NCBI GenBank assembly: GCA_963735115.1
Contig: CAVTJR010000003.1
Location: 1,364,001-1,428,000 of the forward strand
Source: JAKACA01 sp963735115
GTDB taxonomy: Bacteria; Actinomycetota; Acidimicrobiia; Acidimicrobiales; Bog-793
DNA: 64,000 nucleotides
Direction: 5' to 3'
Shown here: positions 51,264 through 60,500 of the stretch, piece after piece
Layout of the letters: each line of letters opens with the position of its first letter
Position numbering within the stretch: position 1 is the stretch's first letter
Notes under the pieces: generated by a model
Seen by the model: only the letters and a program-made list of their open reading frames with translations
The model's database searches: none
What the model was told of the DNA's origin: nothing
Position numbers and translations under genes: made by a program

Positions 51264-52370
51264 TTGGAGCAAGAGCGGTCGAGCTTCCGGGCCCGCATGA
51301 CCGACCACCTCCCCATAGCCGTCGGCACGACCCATGGGCTCTTCTTCGTGAGTGACGGCATCGCCGACGGCCCGTTCTTCAAGGGCAGCCGGGTGCCGGC
51401 CTTCTTACAGGTGGGGGTTCGCTACTACGCCGCTACCGTCGACCCGGGCGGGCGGTCGGCCTTGCAGACGAGCGACGACGACGGGCAGAGCTGGAGCACC
51501 CAGGGCACGTCGGTCACCTTCCCGGACGATATCGGCGCCACCGTGGCGCAGATATGCCAAATTCAACCCGACCACGCCTCACCGCCCTCGGCGGGCAGAT
51601 CCGCCCTCCTCGTGGGCGTCGAGCCGGCGGCACTCTTCCGCTCCAGCGACGGCACGAGCTTCGAGCTCCTACGCGGCCTCTGGAACCATCCGGATCGCCC
51701 GGTCTGGCAGGCGGAAGCTGGCGGTGGACTCGACACGGTGCTGACCCATCAAGATCGGCCAGGCAGGATCATCGTCGCCATCGCCGCCGGAGGTGTCTAC
51801 CGCTCCGACGACGACGGGCAGACCTGGCTGGCGCGAAATGGTGGCATCGCCGTGCGCCCGGCTGACGTGTGGAGCGGCCCCCGGCGGCGTGTTCACAAGC
51901 TGGCCTTGGACGCTGCAAGCCCGGACTCGCTCTTCGCGCAGACTAATACCGGCACCTATCACTCCGACAACGCCGGCGACAGCTGGACCCGAGTAGGTCG
52001 AGTCGAGGAGGAGGATGGCCTCGCCTCGGACTTTGGGTTTCCCGTCGTTGCCCACCCGGTGGAGCCGGGCACGGCCTTCGTGTTCCCGCTCGAGTCTGAG
52101 TCGTACCCCTGCAGTCCCGAGGGTCGCCCCCGCGTCTACCGTACGACCGACGGCGGTGCCCACTGGGGGATGCTCGACGACGGTCTGCCGCGTGAGAATG
52201 CCCACGTGACAGTCCTTCCCGATGCCTTCACGATCGGCCAGAGCTCTCCGTACCCCCTCGTGTTCGGCACGAAGGCAGGGCAGCTGTTCGCCTCCCTCGA
52301 CCATGGCGACAGCTGGCGACTGTTCGCCTGGGGGCTTCCGCCAGTGCTCTGCCTCCGCCTCCTCGAGTAG
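51264..52370 (+). CDS. Asp-box (BNR/YCF48-like) beta-propeller protein
   Basis: 368 residues, no signal peptide. At least four Asp-box motifs of the S-x-D-x-G-x-x-W type are visible: SDDDGQTW, SDNAGDSW, TTDGGAHW and SLDHGDSW, with an earlier SDDDGQSW. This is the fold of sialidases and other glycosidases or glycan-binding proteins, but the sialidase arginine triad is not evident. TTG 51264 has AAGGAG upstream; ATG 51297 is an alternative. It stands tail to tail, 3 bases apart, with the flavoprotein gene. Confidence 0.75.
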   Translation: MEQERSSFRARMTDHLPIAVGTTHGLFFVSDGIADGPFFKGSRVPAFLQVGVRYYAATVDPGGRSALQTSDDDGQSWSTQGTSVTFPDDIGATVAQICQIQPDHASPPSAGRSALLVGVEPAALFRSSDGTSFELLRGLWNHPDRPVWQAEAGGGLDTVLTHQDRPGRIIVAIAAGGVYRSDDDGQTWLARNGGIAVRPADVWSGPRRRVHKLALDAASPDSLFAQTNTGTYHSDNAGDSWTRVGRVEEEDGLASDFGFPVVAHPVEPGTAFVFPLESESYPCSPEGRPRVYRTTDGGAHWGMLDDGLPRENAHVTVLPDAFTIGQSSPYPLVFGTKAGQLFASLDHGDSWRLFAWGLPPVLCLRLLE

Positions 52371-52373
52371 CCA

Positions 52374-54041
52374 TCAACCGAGCGGCACCGACTGAGGGAA
52401 CCTGAACACGTCGTCAGGGTCGTAGGTGCCCTTCACCGTCTCGAGACGCCGCAGGTTGGAGCCGTAGTAGGCGTTGGCCCAGTCCGTCAGCTCCGGGTCC
52501 GGGTAGTTCTGATACGCCTGGCCGCTGACGTAGGGCCGCATCGACTCCCAGGACGATCGCAACCAGCGGCGATTTTGCCGCACCGTCGAGGGTGGTGCGC
52601 CTTCCGGCCAGCCGGCGCTGTACTGCAGGGTGCAGCGGGCCCGGCGGTGAACGAACGCTGTCGCCTCCGGAGCAACGCGGTTGATGGCCCCTCCCAAGGC
52701 GTCGAGGGCGATCCCTCCCCCTGCAAGCACGGGAGAGGTCTGACGGGCCTCCACAGCCGCCATCATGGCGGCGATGGCCGCCGGACCGGCCCTGTCCATG
52801 AGGATGTCCGACTTGGCCGCAGAGGGTGCCCTCTGGAGCACGCCGGCAGGGTTCTCGCTCGGTAGGTGGCATTCGGCGACGCTGTCACCCTCGCAGCCGG
52901 CCTCGATCATCATCGTGTCGAGGTAGGCGGCCGCACCCACGAAACGAGTGAACGGCGCCGTCCCGACCGCGTTCAAGAGCGGCTGCAGCTCGGCCTCGAG
53001 GGCGACCTGGCTCCCGACGTACACACCGGTGACGCGGGCGACAGGTAGGTAGCCGGACGGGGTTGCCTGCCCTGCGAAGAGCAGGCAATTCGACCACAGC
53101 TCGTCTGGCCCCGACGGCGCCCAGTCCTGCCAGGCGGTGATGACCCGGGCGGCCGCGGTCCACGGCCAGACGAAGGTGAACAGGCCGAGGGCTCCGATGG
53201 GGTGGGTTGCGAAGCGGAACTGCGTTACGACCCCGAAGTTGCCCCCTCCCCCACCTCGCAGCGCCCAGAACAGGTCAGGGTTCGACGTCGCACTCGCCGT
53301 CACGACATCGCCCGACGCCAGCACGACCTCGGCCTCGAGGAGGTTGTCGCAGGTGAGGCCGAAGCGGCGCCCCAGCACCCCGAGACCGCCTCCGAGGGTC
53401 AGCCCGGCGATGCCCACCGTCGGACAGGAGCCACCCGGAACGGCCACCGAGTGGGGGGCGATTCCGGCGTAGACGTCGATGAGACGGGCACCGGCACCGA
53501 CGGAGGCCGTGGCGGCGGGCTCGTCGACGCTCACCTCGTTCAGCCGGGAGACATCGATGACGAGGCCGGAGCCGGTCGACCATCCGCCGTAGCAGTGGCC
53601 GCCAGAACGGATGGAGAGCGGCACGCCGTGCTGGCGCCCGATGGCGATCGCCTTGGCGACGTCCGCCCCCGAAGCCACGTAGGCGATGGCCTGCGGCCGG
53701 GCCCCGTCGAAGACCGGGTTGTAGCTCTGCGCGGCCGTGACGTAGTCGGACGATCCGGGCAGCACGAGATCGCCCTGGAGGGAGCGTGCGAACGAGGCCC
53801 AGTCGGCTCTCGAAGGTGGGCGCCGCACGCCCGTCGTCGTGGTGGCCGGTGACGTGGTGGCCGTCGTCGTGGTAGCCGGTGACGTGGTGGCCGGCGCCGT
53901 GGTGGCAGGCGCCGCTGCCGTCGTGCCCGTCCCGGTCGAGCCGGCGCTCGACCGGGACGTCGAGCAACCCGACACCGTCCCTCCCGTGACTGCGGACGCG
54001 AGAACGCCGCCGGCCAGGCGCATGAATCGACGTCGGTTCAC
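52374..54041 (-). CDS. Exported FAD-linked oxidase of the BBE family with bicovalent FAD sites
   Basis: 555 residues. The twin-arginine signal (NRRRFMRLAGG) ends in a lipobox-like VSGC (Cys26), followed by a Thr/Pro linker with tandem repeats. The FAD_binding_4 domain has SIRSGGHCYGG (H149) and RFGLTCDNLLEAEVV (C231), the His and Cys that covalently hold FAD in bicovalent members such as glucooligosaccharide oxidase. The C-terminal BBE motif YQNYPDPELTDWANAYYGSNLRRLETVKGTYDPDDVF is present. It is probably a sugar or alcohol oxidase outside the membrane. Confidence 0.87.
   Translation of the reverse strand: MNRRRFMRLAGGVLASAVTGGTVSGCSTSRSSAGSTGTGTTAAAPATTAPATTSPATTTTATTSPATTTTGVRRPPSRADWASFARSLQGDLVLPGSSDYVTAAQSYNPVFDGARPQAIAYVASGADVAKAIAIGRQHGVPLSIRSGGHCYGGWSTGSGLVIDVSRLNEVSVDEPAATASVGAGARLIDVYAGIAPHSVAVPGGSCPTVGIAGLTLGGGLGVLGRRFGLTCDNLLEAEVVLASGDVVTASATSNPDLFWALRGGGGGNFGVVTQFRFATHPIGALGLFTFVWPWTAAARVITAWQDWAPSGPDELWSNCLLFAGQATPSGYLPVARVTGVYVGSQVALEAELQPLLNAVGTAPFTRFVGAAAYLDTMMIEAGCEGDSVAECHLPSENPAGVLQRAPSAAKSDILMDRAGPAAIAAMMAAVEARQTSPVLAGGGIALDALGGAINRVAPEATAFVHRRARCTLQYSAGWPEGAPPSTVRQNRRWLRSSWESMRPYVSGQAYQNYPDPELTDWANAYYGSNLRRLETVKGTYDPDDVFRFPQSVPLG
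53832..53891 (-). repeat. Two tandem 30-bp repeats coding the Thr/Pro linker
   Basis: The linker of the exported flavoprotein contains the decapeptide ATTSPATTTT twice (residues 51-70), coded by near-identical 30-base units. This in-frame repeat could vary in number without breaking the gene. Confidence 0.7.
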
Positions 54042-54115
54042 CTCTGTCGAGACGCCCGCCGTGGCCGCGCCCTTGCAGCTCCATGGTGAGGTGCGGACCG
54101 ACTAGAAACCTCCGC

Positions 54116-54790
54116 ATGCCTCAACCGCCGACCCCGCAACCATCGCCTCGCACCGCCGACCCCGGCGTGCTGCTCGTTGACCACCCGGCAGTGGTCGACC
54201 GCGTGACGCTGTTGCGAGATGTTGCGACGCCCAGCAACGTCTTCCGCCAGCTCGTCTCCGAGGTCTCGGCCTTCGTCGCCTATGAGGCCCTCCGTGATCT
54301 CGCCATGAGCGAGGTGAACCTCAACACACCGGTAGCCGTGGGCGTGAGCTTTCCCCGTATCGACGAAACGGTACTCCTCGTTCCGATTCTGCGCGCGGGT
54401 CTCGGCATGGTGCAGTCGATCCAGGAGCTGCTGCCGCTCACCCGTGTGGCTCACGTCGGGCTGCGTCGCGACGAGATCACCCACCAGTCGGATGTCTACC
54501 TGAATCGGTTACCGAGCGACCTCGCCGGCCGCAGGGTCGTCGTCTGCGATCCGATGCTCGCCACGGGCGGATCCCTCGCCCAGGTCTGCACCCTCGCCGC
54601 CGACCGGGGGGCGACGAACATCACGGCGCTCTGCCTCATCGCCTCCATGCCCGGCCTCGAGTTCTTCCGCTCCGTGCACCCGAGCGTCCCCGTCGCCTGC
54701 GCGGCCGTCGACCCCGAGCTCGACAGCCGCGCCTACATCGTCCCCGGGCTGGGCGACGCCGGCGATCGCCTCTTCGGTCCGCCCGATTGA
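54116..54790 (+). CDS. upp: Uracil phosphoribosyltransferase
   Basis: 224 residues. It converts uracil and PRPP to UMP. The family sequence VLLVPILRAGLGMVQSIQELLP and the PRPP loop VVVCDPMLATGGSL are present, and ALCLIASMPGLEFF and DPELDSRAYIVPGLGDAGDRLFG complete the signature. It is convergent, 13 bases apart, with a cytosine deaminase gene that supplies uracil. The ATG at 54116 gives a slightly long, Pro-rich N-terminus. Confidence 0.95.
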   Translation: MPQPPTPQPSPRTADPGVLLVDHPAVVDRVTLLRDVATPSNVFRQLVSEVSAFVAYEALRDLAMSEVNLNTPVAVGVSFPRIDETVLLVPILRAGLGMVQSIQELLPLTRVAHVGLRRDEITHQSDVYLNRLPSDLAGRRVVVCDPMLATGGSLAQVCTLAADRGATNITALCLIASMPGLEFFRSVHPSVPVACAAVDPELDSRAYIVPGLGDAGDRLFGPPD

Positions 54791-54803
54791 TCGCCGAGTG
54801 AGC

Positions 54804-55283
54804 TCAAAGGCCGATGTCCTCCTCCCAGAGGGCAGGGTTGGCAGCAACGAAGCCGCCAAGGAGTCTCACGCACCGCTCATCATCGAGGTCGACAACCTCC
54901 ACCCCGTTCTCCGCGAGCCAGTCGTGCCCGCCGGTGAAGTTGCGCGACTCGCCGAGGACGACGCCCCCGATGCCGAACTGGCGCACGAGGCCGCTGCAAT
55001 ACCAGCATGGCGACAACGTCGTGACCATGACGCAGTCGCCGTAGTGCCGTCGTCGGCCGGCGTTTCGGAAGGCGGCCGTCTCGGCGTGAAGCGATGGGTC
55101 GTCATCCTGCACGCGCCGGTTGTGGCCCCTGCCGAGCAGCGTTCCACCGCGGTGGAACAGCGCAGCCCCGATCGGGATACCACCTTCGGCCAGTCCCGCA
55201 GATGCCTCTTCGAGGGCAACGTCCATCCAACGCGTCGCCAGCCCGCGGGCGAGCGAGGGCCGGGGGTTTGCCGGCGTCGTCAT
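54804..55283 (-). CDS. Cytosine deaminase (CMP/dCMP deaminase fold, yeast Fcy1-like)
   Basis: 159 residues. The zinc site is HAE (SLHAETAAF) plus PCWYC (TLSPCWYCSG). The C-terminal GGHDWLAENGVEVVDLDDERC resembles fungal-type cytosine deaminases and differs from TadA. It deaminates cytosine to uracil for the neighbouring Upp. The start could be 55283 or the internal ATG at 55226 (MDVALEEASAG). It diverges from the next phosphoribosyltransferase gene. Confidence 0.85.
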   Translation of the reverse strand: MTTPANPRPSLARGLATRWMDVALEEASAGLAEGGIPIGAALFHRGGTLLGRGHNRRVQDDDPSLHAETAAFRNAGRRRHYGDCVMVTTLSPCWYCSGLVRQFGIGGVVLGESRNFTGGHDWLAENGVEVVDLDDERCVRLLGGFVAANPALWEEDIGL

Positions 55284-55350
55284 CGGCCGTACCTGCCTTC
55301 CTTCGACGGTCCTCTTGCGTGCAGCCCGCTCACCGGCCAGAGTCGGTGAG

Positions 55351-55974
55351 GTGACCGCCGATCGTATCTACCGAGCCACTGTCGGCTCCCAGCTCATCGA
55401 CCTCCCTCTCGTGCAGGTGGCACCCGAGGTCTCGATTGCCTTGCTCATCTGTGTGGATCACGGCGTGCACTTCGCCGAGCGAGCCGGTGGCGAGCTCGCC
55501 GCCCAGCTGGCACCGTTCGACATCGAGATCGTCGCCTCCGTCGCCACGATGGGCATCCCCCTCGCCATCGAAGTGACCCGCTCGCTCGGGCTCGACGACT
55601 ACGCCATCTTGCACAAGACGCCCAAGATCCATCTGGCAGACGCCATCGACGAGCCGGTCCGGTCCATCACGACCGATCGCGACCAGCGGTTGCTGTTCGA
55701 TCGGGCGAGACGCCAGGTGATCGAGGGCCGCCGCGTGGCCATCGTCGACGACGTCATCTCCACGGGCGGATCCAGCCGGGCAGCCCTCAAACTCATCCGC
55801 AAGATCGGCGGCGAACCGGTCGCCTTCGGCGCACTTCTGACCGAGGGTGGGCTGTGGCGAACTGCCCTCGGCGAGGACGCCGCCATCGTGCACGCTCTTG
55901 GCGCCATTCCGCTCTTTCGCCATCAAAGCGACGGAACACTCCTGGAGGATTGGGGCCAGCCGCAAGTGGCTTGA
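55351..55974 (+). CDS. Type I phosphoribosyltransferase (adenine/purine PRTase-like)
   Basis: 207 residues with the PRPP-binding loop VAIVDDVISTGGSS, preceded by VASVATMGIPLAIEVTRSLGLDDYAILHKTPKIH, as in adenine phosphoribosyltransferase relatives. It could salvage adenine or another purine, or act as a PurR-like sensor; no DNA-binding domain is present. GTG 55351 follows a G-rich leader. Together with upp and the deaminase it forms a base-salvage neighbourhood. Confidence 0.8.
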   Translation: MTADRIYRATVGSQLIDLPLVQVAPEVSIALLICVDHGVHFAERAGGELAAQLAPFDIEIVASVATMGIPLAIEVTRSLGLDDYAILHKTPKIHLADAIDEPVRSITTDRDQRLLFDRARRQVIEGRRVAIVDDVISTGGSSRAALKLIRKIGGEPVAFGALLTEGGLWRTALGEDAAIVHALGAIPLFRHQSDGTLLEDWGQPQVA

Positions 55975-56043
55975 AGAGATTGAGCATCGTGGCCCAGACG
56001 TCGCTGCTCACCCGCCGACGGCAACGAGTACCGTGCGATTCCG

Positions 56044-57402
56044 ATGCCTGAGCAGATCGACGCAGACGTCTGCGTCGTGGGCGCCGGCTACGCGGGGCTG
56101 ACGGCAGCACGGCGGTTGAGCGAGGGTGGGAAGGCGGTTGTCGTCCTCGAGGCGCGTGAGCGCATCGGCGGCCGCGTCTGGACGCACCTCCAGGCGGACG
56201 GCTCGCCCATCGACCGGGGCGGCGCCTGGCTGGCTCCGCGACACGACGCCATTTTCGGGCTCGCCCGAGAGCTCGGCGTGTCCACGTACAAGACATGGGT
56301 GAAGGGGGCCCACCTCCTCATCGGCGAGGGACGCACGCGGCGCTACACGGGTTTGATCCCGAAGATCAGCCCGCTGGCGGTCATCACGATCGCCCTGGCG
56401 CAGGCAAAGCTCGATCGGATGGCGAAACGGGTTCCACTGGAATCGCCTTGGACAGGCAATCGTGCGGACGAATGGGACTCGCAATCGGTCGCCTCGTACC
56501 TCGATCGCACCGGCATCCGCACCACGATCGCCCGCGATCTCTACGAGATGGCAGTGAGAGGCCTGTTCGCGACCGACTTGAAGGAGGTCTCGTTCCTTGA
56601 TCTCCTCTTCCTCGTGCGAGCGCACGGCAGCATCAACACGCTGTTCTCGATCGAAGGTGGCAGCCAGGAGAACCTCGTCGAAGGTGGTGCCTGCTCGATC
56701 GCCCAGCGAATGAGCGACGCCTTGGGCGACGCCGTCCGTCTGAAGACGCCCGTCCGTTCGATCGCACAACGCCAGGACGGCGTTGTCGTCGAGGCGGACG
56801 GCCTTACGGTGTCGGCTCGCCACGCCGTCGTCGCCGTGCCGCCGGCGCTCGCCCTTGAGATCGCCTTTGACCCGGCGCTGCCAGAAGACCGGCGGACGCT
56901 GTACCGCAACGCCGTCGCCGGTTCCGAGACGAAGACGATGCTCGTCTACGACGAGCCCTTCTGGCGACGGGATGGCTTCAGCGGGCAGACGGCCGAACCT
57001 GGCTCGGCCGCCGAGGTCACGCTCGACGCTACGCCGGCATCGGGCAACCCAGGCGTCATCGCCTCATTCACATTCGGACGCGTCGCCGAGCGAAACGACG
57101 CCCTCGCGCCCGCCGAGCGGAGGCGGGCGGTTCTCGATGCCATCACCGCCAGGCTCGGCCCGCGGGCGGCGTCACCGAGCGAAGTCATCGAGACGGCCTG
57201 GTGGACTGAGGAATGGACCCGGGGTTGCTCGATGGCACATTTCCCACCCGGGATTCTCACGCGGCACGGTCACCTGCTGCGTCAGCCCTTCGAGCGCGTG
57301 CACTGGGCGGGAACCGAAACCTCGACGACGTCGCACGGCGCCATGGACGGCGCCGTGCGCTCAGGGGAACGCGCCGCTGCCGAGATACTCGAGCGCCTCT
57401 AG
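56044..57402 (+). CDS. Flavin-containing amine oxidase (MAO-like)
   Basis: 452 residues. The N-terminal dinucleotide fold is VVGAGYAGLTAARRL and the second FAD motif is ARERIGGRVWT. The C-terminal HWAGTETSTTSHGAMDGAVRSGERAAAEI is the classic monoamine-oxidase FAD segment. A Cys in TRGCSMAHFPPG sits where MAO enzymes attach FAD covalently. It oxidises an amine to an aldehyde with peroxide formation; the substrate is unknown. No signal peptide. Convergent with nrdJ. Confidence 0.88.
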   Translation: MPEQIDADVCVVGAGYAGLTAARRLSEGGKAVVVLEARERIGGRVWTHLQADGSPIDRGGAWLAPRHDAIFGLARELGVSTYKTWVKGAHLLIGEGRTRRYTGLIPKISPLAVITIALAQAKLDRMAKRVPLESPWTGNRADEWDSQSVASYLDRTGIRTTIARDLYEMAVRGLFATDLKEVSFLDLLFLVRAHGSINTLFSIEGGSQENLVEGGACSIAQRMSDALGDAVRLKTPVRSIAQRQDGVVVEADGLTVSARHAVVAVPPALALEIAFDPALPEDRRTLYRNAVAGSETKTMLVYDEPFWRRDGFSGQTAEPGSAAEVTLDATPASGNPGVIASFTFGRVAERNDALAPAERRRAVLDAITARLGPRAASPSEVIETAWWTEEWTRGCSMAHFPPGILTRHGHLLRQPFERVHWAGTETSTTSHGAMDGAVRSGERAAAEILERL

Positions 57403-57471
57403 CCCGGCACCCGCCAATGGCGCCGAAGACCGGCCGAGGGGGCCGCCGATGAGCCGCCGACACGGCAGGGA

Positions 57472-57497
57472 CGACCGGGCCCTTGTCCGCCCGGTCG
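57472..57497. terminator. Hairpin between convergent amine oxidase and nrdJ genes
   Basis: CGACCGGGC (57472-57480) pairs perfectly with GCCCGGTCG (57489-57497), 8-base loop, in the 126-base convergent gap. No T-run, so termination is probable but not certain. Confidence 0.45.
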
Positions 57498-57528
57498 CCG
57501 TCGTACCGTTCAGTTCTGGCCGGCTCGC

Positions 57529-60500
57529 TCAGGAGCAGCCGCTCGTCGCCCCGCAGCTCGGGCAGGCATAGCACGAGCCTGCTCGCTGCATGACGTTGCC
57601 GCAGGCGTAGCAAAAGGGCGCATCCCGGTTCTCGAACTGCATCGACCTACCGGCGGCCGGATGACCCGTCACGGCGCCGCCGTCGTCGAACGTGCTGGCG
57701 GCAGCGGTGTCCCCGCCCGCACCAAAGCGGTCACGGTCGCGGCGACTGGCGTCACCGGCATCGACGTCCTCGAGGCCCGGCAGCGTCGGCTGGGTCCGCT
57801 CGTTCGTCGAGAGCACGCCGAGCTCGATCCGCTCGTCGAAGCTCAGGTAGTCGAGCGCCAAGCGGCGGAAGATGTAGTCGACGAGGCTGGACGCAAGGCG
57901 CAGCTCGGAGTCGTCCGTGATACCGGCCGGCTCAAAGCGCATGTTGGTGTACTTGCGCACGAACGTCGACAGCGGCACACCGTGCTGGAGGCCGAGGCTG
58001 ACCGAGATGGAGAAGGCGTCCATGACACCGGACAAGGTCGAGCCCTGCTTGGAGACCTTCATGAAGACCTCGCCGGGGCGGCCGTCCTCGTACTCGCCCA
58101 CCGTGACGTAGCCCTCACAGTCGGCCACCCGGAAGGCGAAGGTGTTCGACCGGCGCTTGCGGGGCAGCCGCGTCCGGGTCGTGGTTGCGGGCGCCGTGAC
58201 GTGCGAGTGCTGCAGGGCGGCCTCGAGGTCGGCGATCTTCGCCGTCAGCTCCGCCTCCTTGGCGACAAGGGCAGTCGAGCGGAGCTCGTCGAGAACCCCC
58301 GGGTCCTCATCGCTCTGTACGCCGCCCTCACCCTTCTTCGTGGTCGAGAGCGGTTGGGCGACCTTGCAGTTGTCCCGGTAGATGGCGACAGCCTTCAGGC
58401 CCATCTTCCACGCATCGATGTGGAGCTGCTCGACCTCTTCGACCGTTGCGTACTCGGGCATGTTGATCGTGTTGTGGTTGACGATCCCGTTTCCGATGAA
58501 GGCGTGTGAAGAGGGCACCGACACGTCGAACACATCGTGCACACCGCCAGGTCGCACGGTCTTGACCGGGCTGAAATGGAGGTTGTCCGAGAGCACCTGG
58601 CTCAGCCAGGCCGGCATTGTCACGCCAGGGATCTCCGCCACGCGCTCGAGGGTACGACGGGAGACGTGCTTGGTTCGCTGGTCGGCCAAGAACTTGAACT
58701 GGGTGCGCCAGAGTGACCCTGCTCCGCTCCGGCCATAAGGAACGAGGCGATACAACTCAGCAGGAGAGATCCCCGGCACGACGTCAGCGGTGTTGTGGTT
58801 CCCGAACTCGATCTGGGCGAGCTCGGTCGCACGACGGGCCTTGTCGGGCTCGAGGAATGGCACCAGCGCTACCAACGCCTGTGCGTGCGTGCCCGTGGCG
58901 TACACCTCGTCGTAGGACTTTCCGTAGCGCGGGTTGAACTTCGACACTCGCCCGTGCAGGATGCCCAGGTTGGCGAGCACAGCCTGCAGGTCGTGCAACA
59001 GCTCTGGGGAGTCCAGGCAGATCGCCCATTTCGGAGCGGTCGACGTCGTGACGTAGGCATCCAGCGAGAGGCCTTGCAGGAATGCCAACACCATCTCTCG
59101 CGGAGACTGCAACACGGCGTCCGGAATCCGCTTCTTCGAGGCACGGCTGCCGCATCCGAGGTGCTCGAAGAACTCTACGAGCGTCTTCGAGCTGAATTCG
59201 ACCTGTGAACAGCGGTCAGCAGGCCGGCGGACGGCGGCGTTGATGCCGAAGGTCGCTCTAACTGCCTCCGCCACTCGCTCGAGGACAGCATCGACCGAGT
59301 TGGTGATGCAGATCGTCCACGTCGAACGCGAGGTGTGCCCCTCGGATGCATACGCGCCGAGTAGGAAGGCCAGTTCCTCCGTCATCTCCTCAGGGATCCG
59401 GACCGGCTTCTGGCCCCCGTATGGGACCGACGGCTGAAATCCCTCGAATCGTGACGGCAAGACGGACCACATATCAGCCCCGAGGCGGGTGGCCACGGCA
59501 TCGCCTTCCGTCAGCTCATCAAGCCGACGCCAATCGAGACCCCCATCGGTCGCCACGAGCAACCGGTGGTTCCTGGTTCCGCTGACGCGTTGCCCCGACC
59601 GGAGCTCGACGTCGATGACGTCGCGCTCACCGCCGTAGTAGAAGGCGTCAGTCTTCTGAACGCCGCCCAAGGAAGCGATCGCCATGACCTCGTCCCGGAA
59701 GCTGTCGGGGCGTTCGTCACGGTGGAGACTGCCAATCCGAACGAGGCCGTCCTCGGTCGCGAGGAGGGTGTCGCCGGTCACGCACTTCGAGATTGCGCCC
59801 GACACGAATGGCTGAGCCGCCGCCATCATCTTCACGTGCCCGACGTAGTGGATGACGTTGTCACCCATGGAGCACGCGAACACCGGCAGGTGCTCCGCTT
59901 TCAGCTTCGGAGCCCCGACGATCGACTTGTGCTCGTCGATGTAGGCGACAATGTCGACAATCTCGGCGTCACCGTAGCCAAGCTTGCGCAGAGCCCGAGG
60001 AACCGTCTGGTTGACGATCGACATCGTTCCCCCGCCGACGAGCTTCTTCGTCTTGACGAGACCGAGGTCGGGCTCGATGCCGGTCGTGTCGCAGTCCATG
60101 AGGAACGAGATCGTTCCCGTCGGAGCGAGCACGGTCGCCTGTGAGTTGCGGACGCCGTACTGCTCTGCCAGCTCGACGGCGTGATCCCAGGCTTCCTGGG
60201 CTGCCGAGAGCAGATCGGTCGGCACGAGCTCCTCGTCGATCTTGGCCACCTCGGCCCGGTGCATCCGCAGCACGTTTAGCATCGGCTCGGTGTTCTCGTG
60301 GAAGCCGGCGAAGGGGCCCATTCGCCCGGCAGTCCGGGCAGAGGTCTCGTAGGCAGCGCCGGTCATGAGCGCCGTGATGGCGCCGGCCCACGCCCGCCCC
60401 TCCTCTGAGTCGTAGGGCAGGCCCTCGGACATCAACAGGGCGCCGAGGTTGGCATAGCCGAGACCGAGCTCGCGGAACTTGCGCGTCGTGTCGCCGATCT

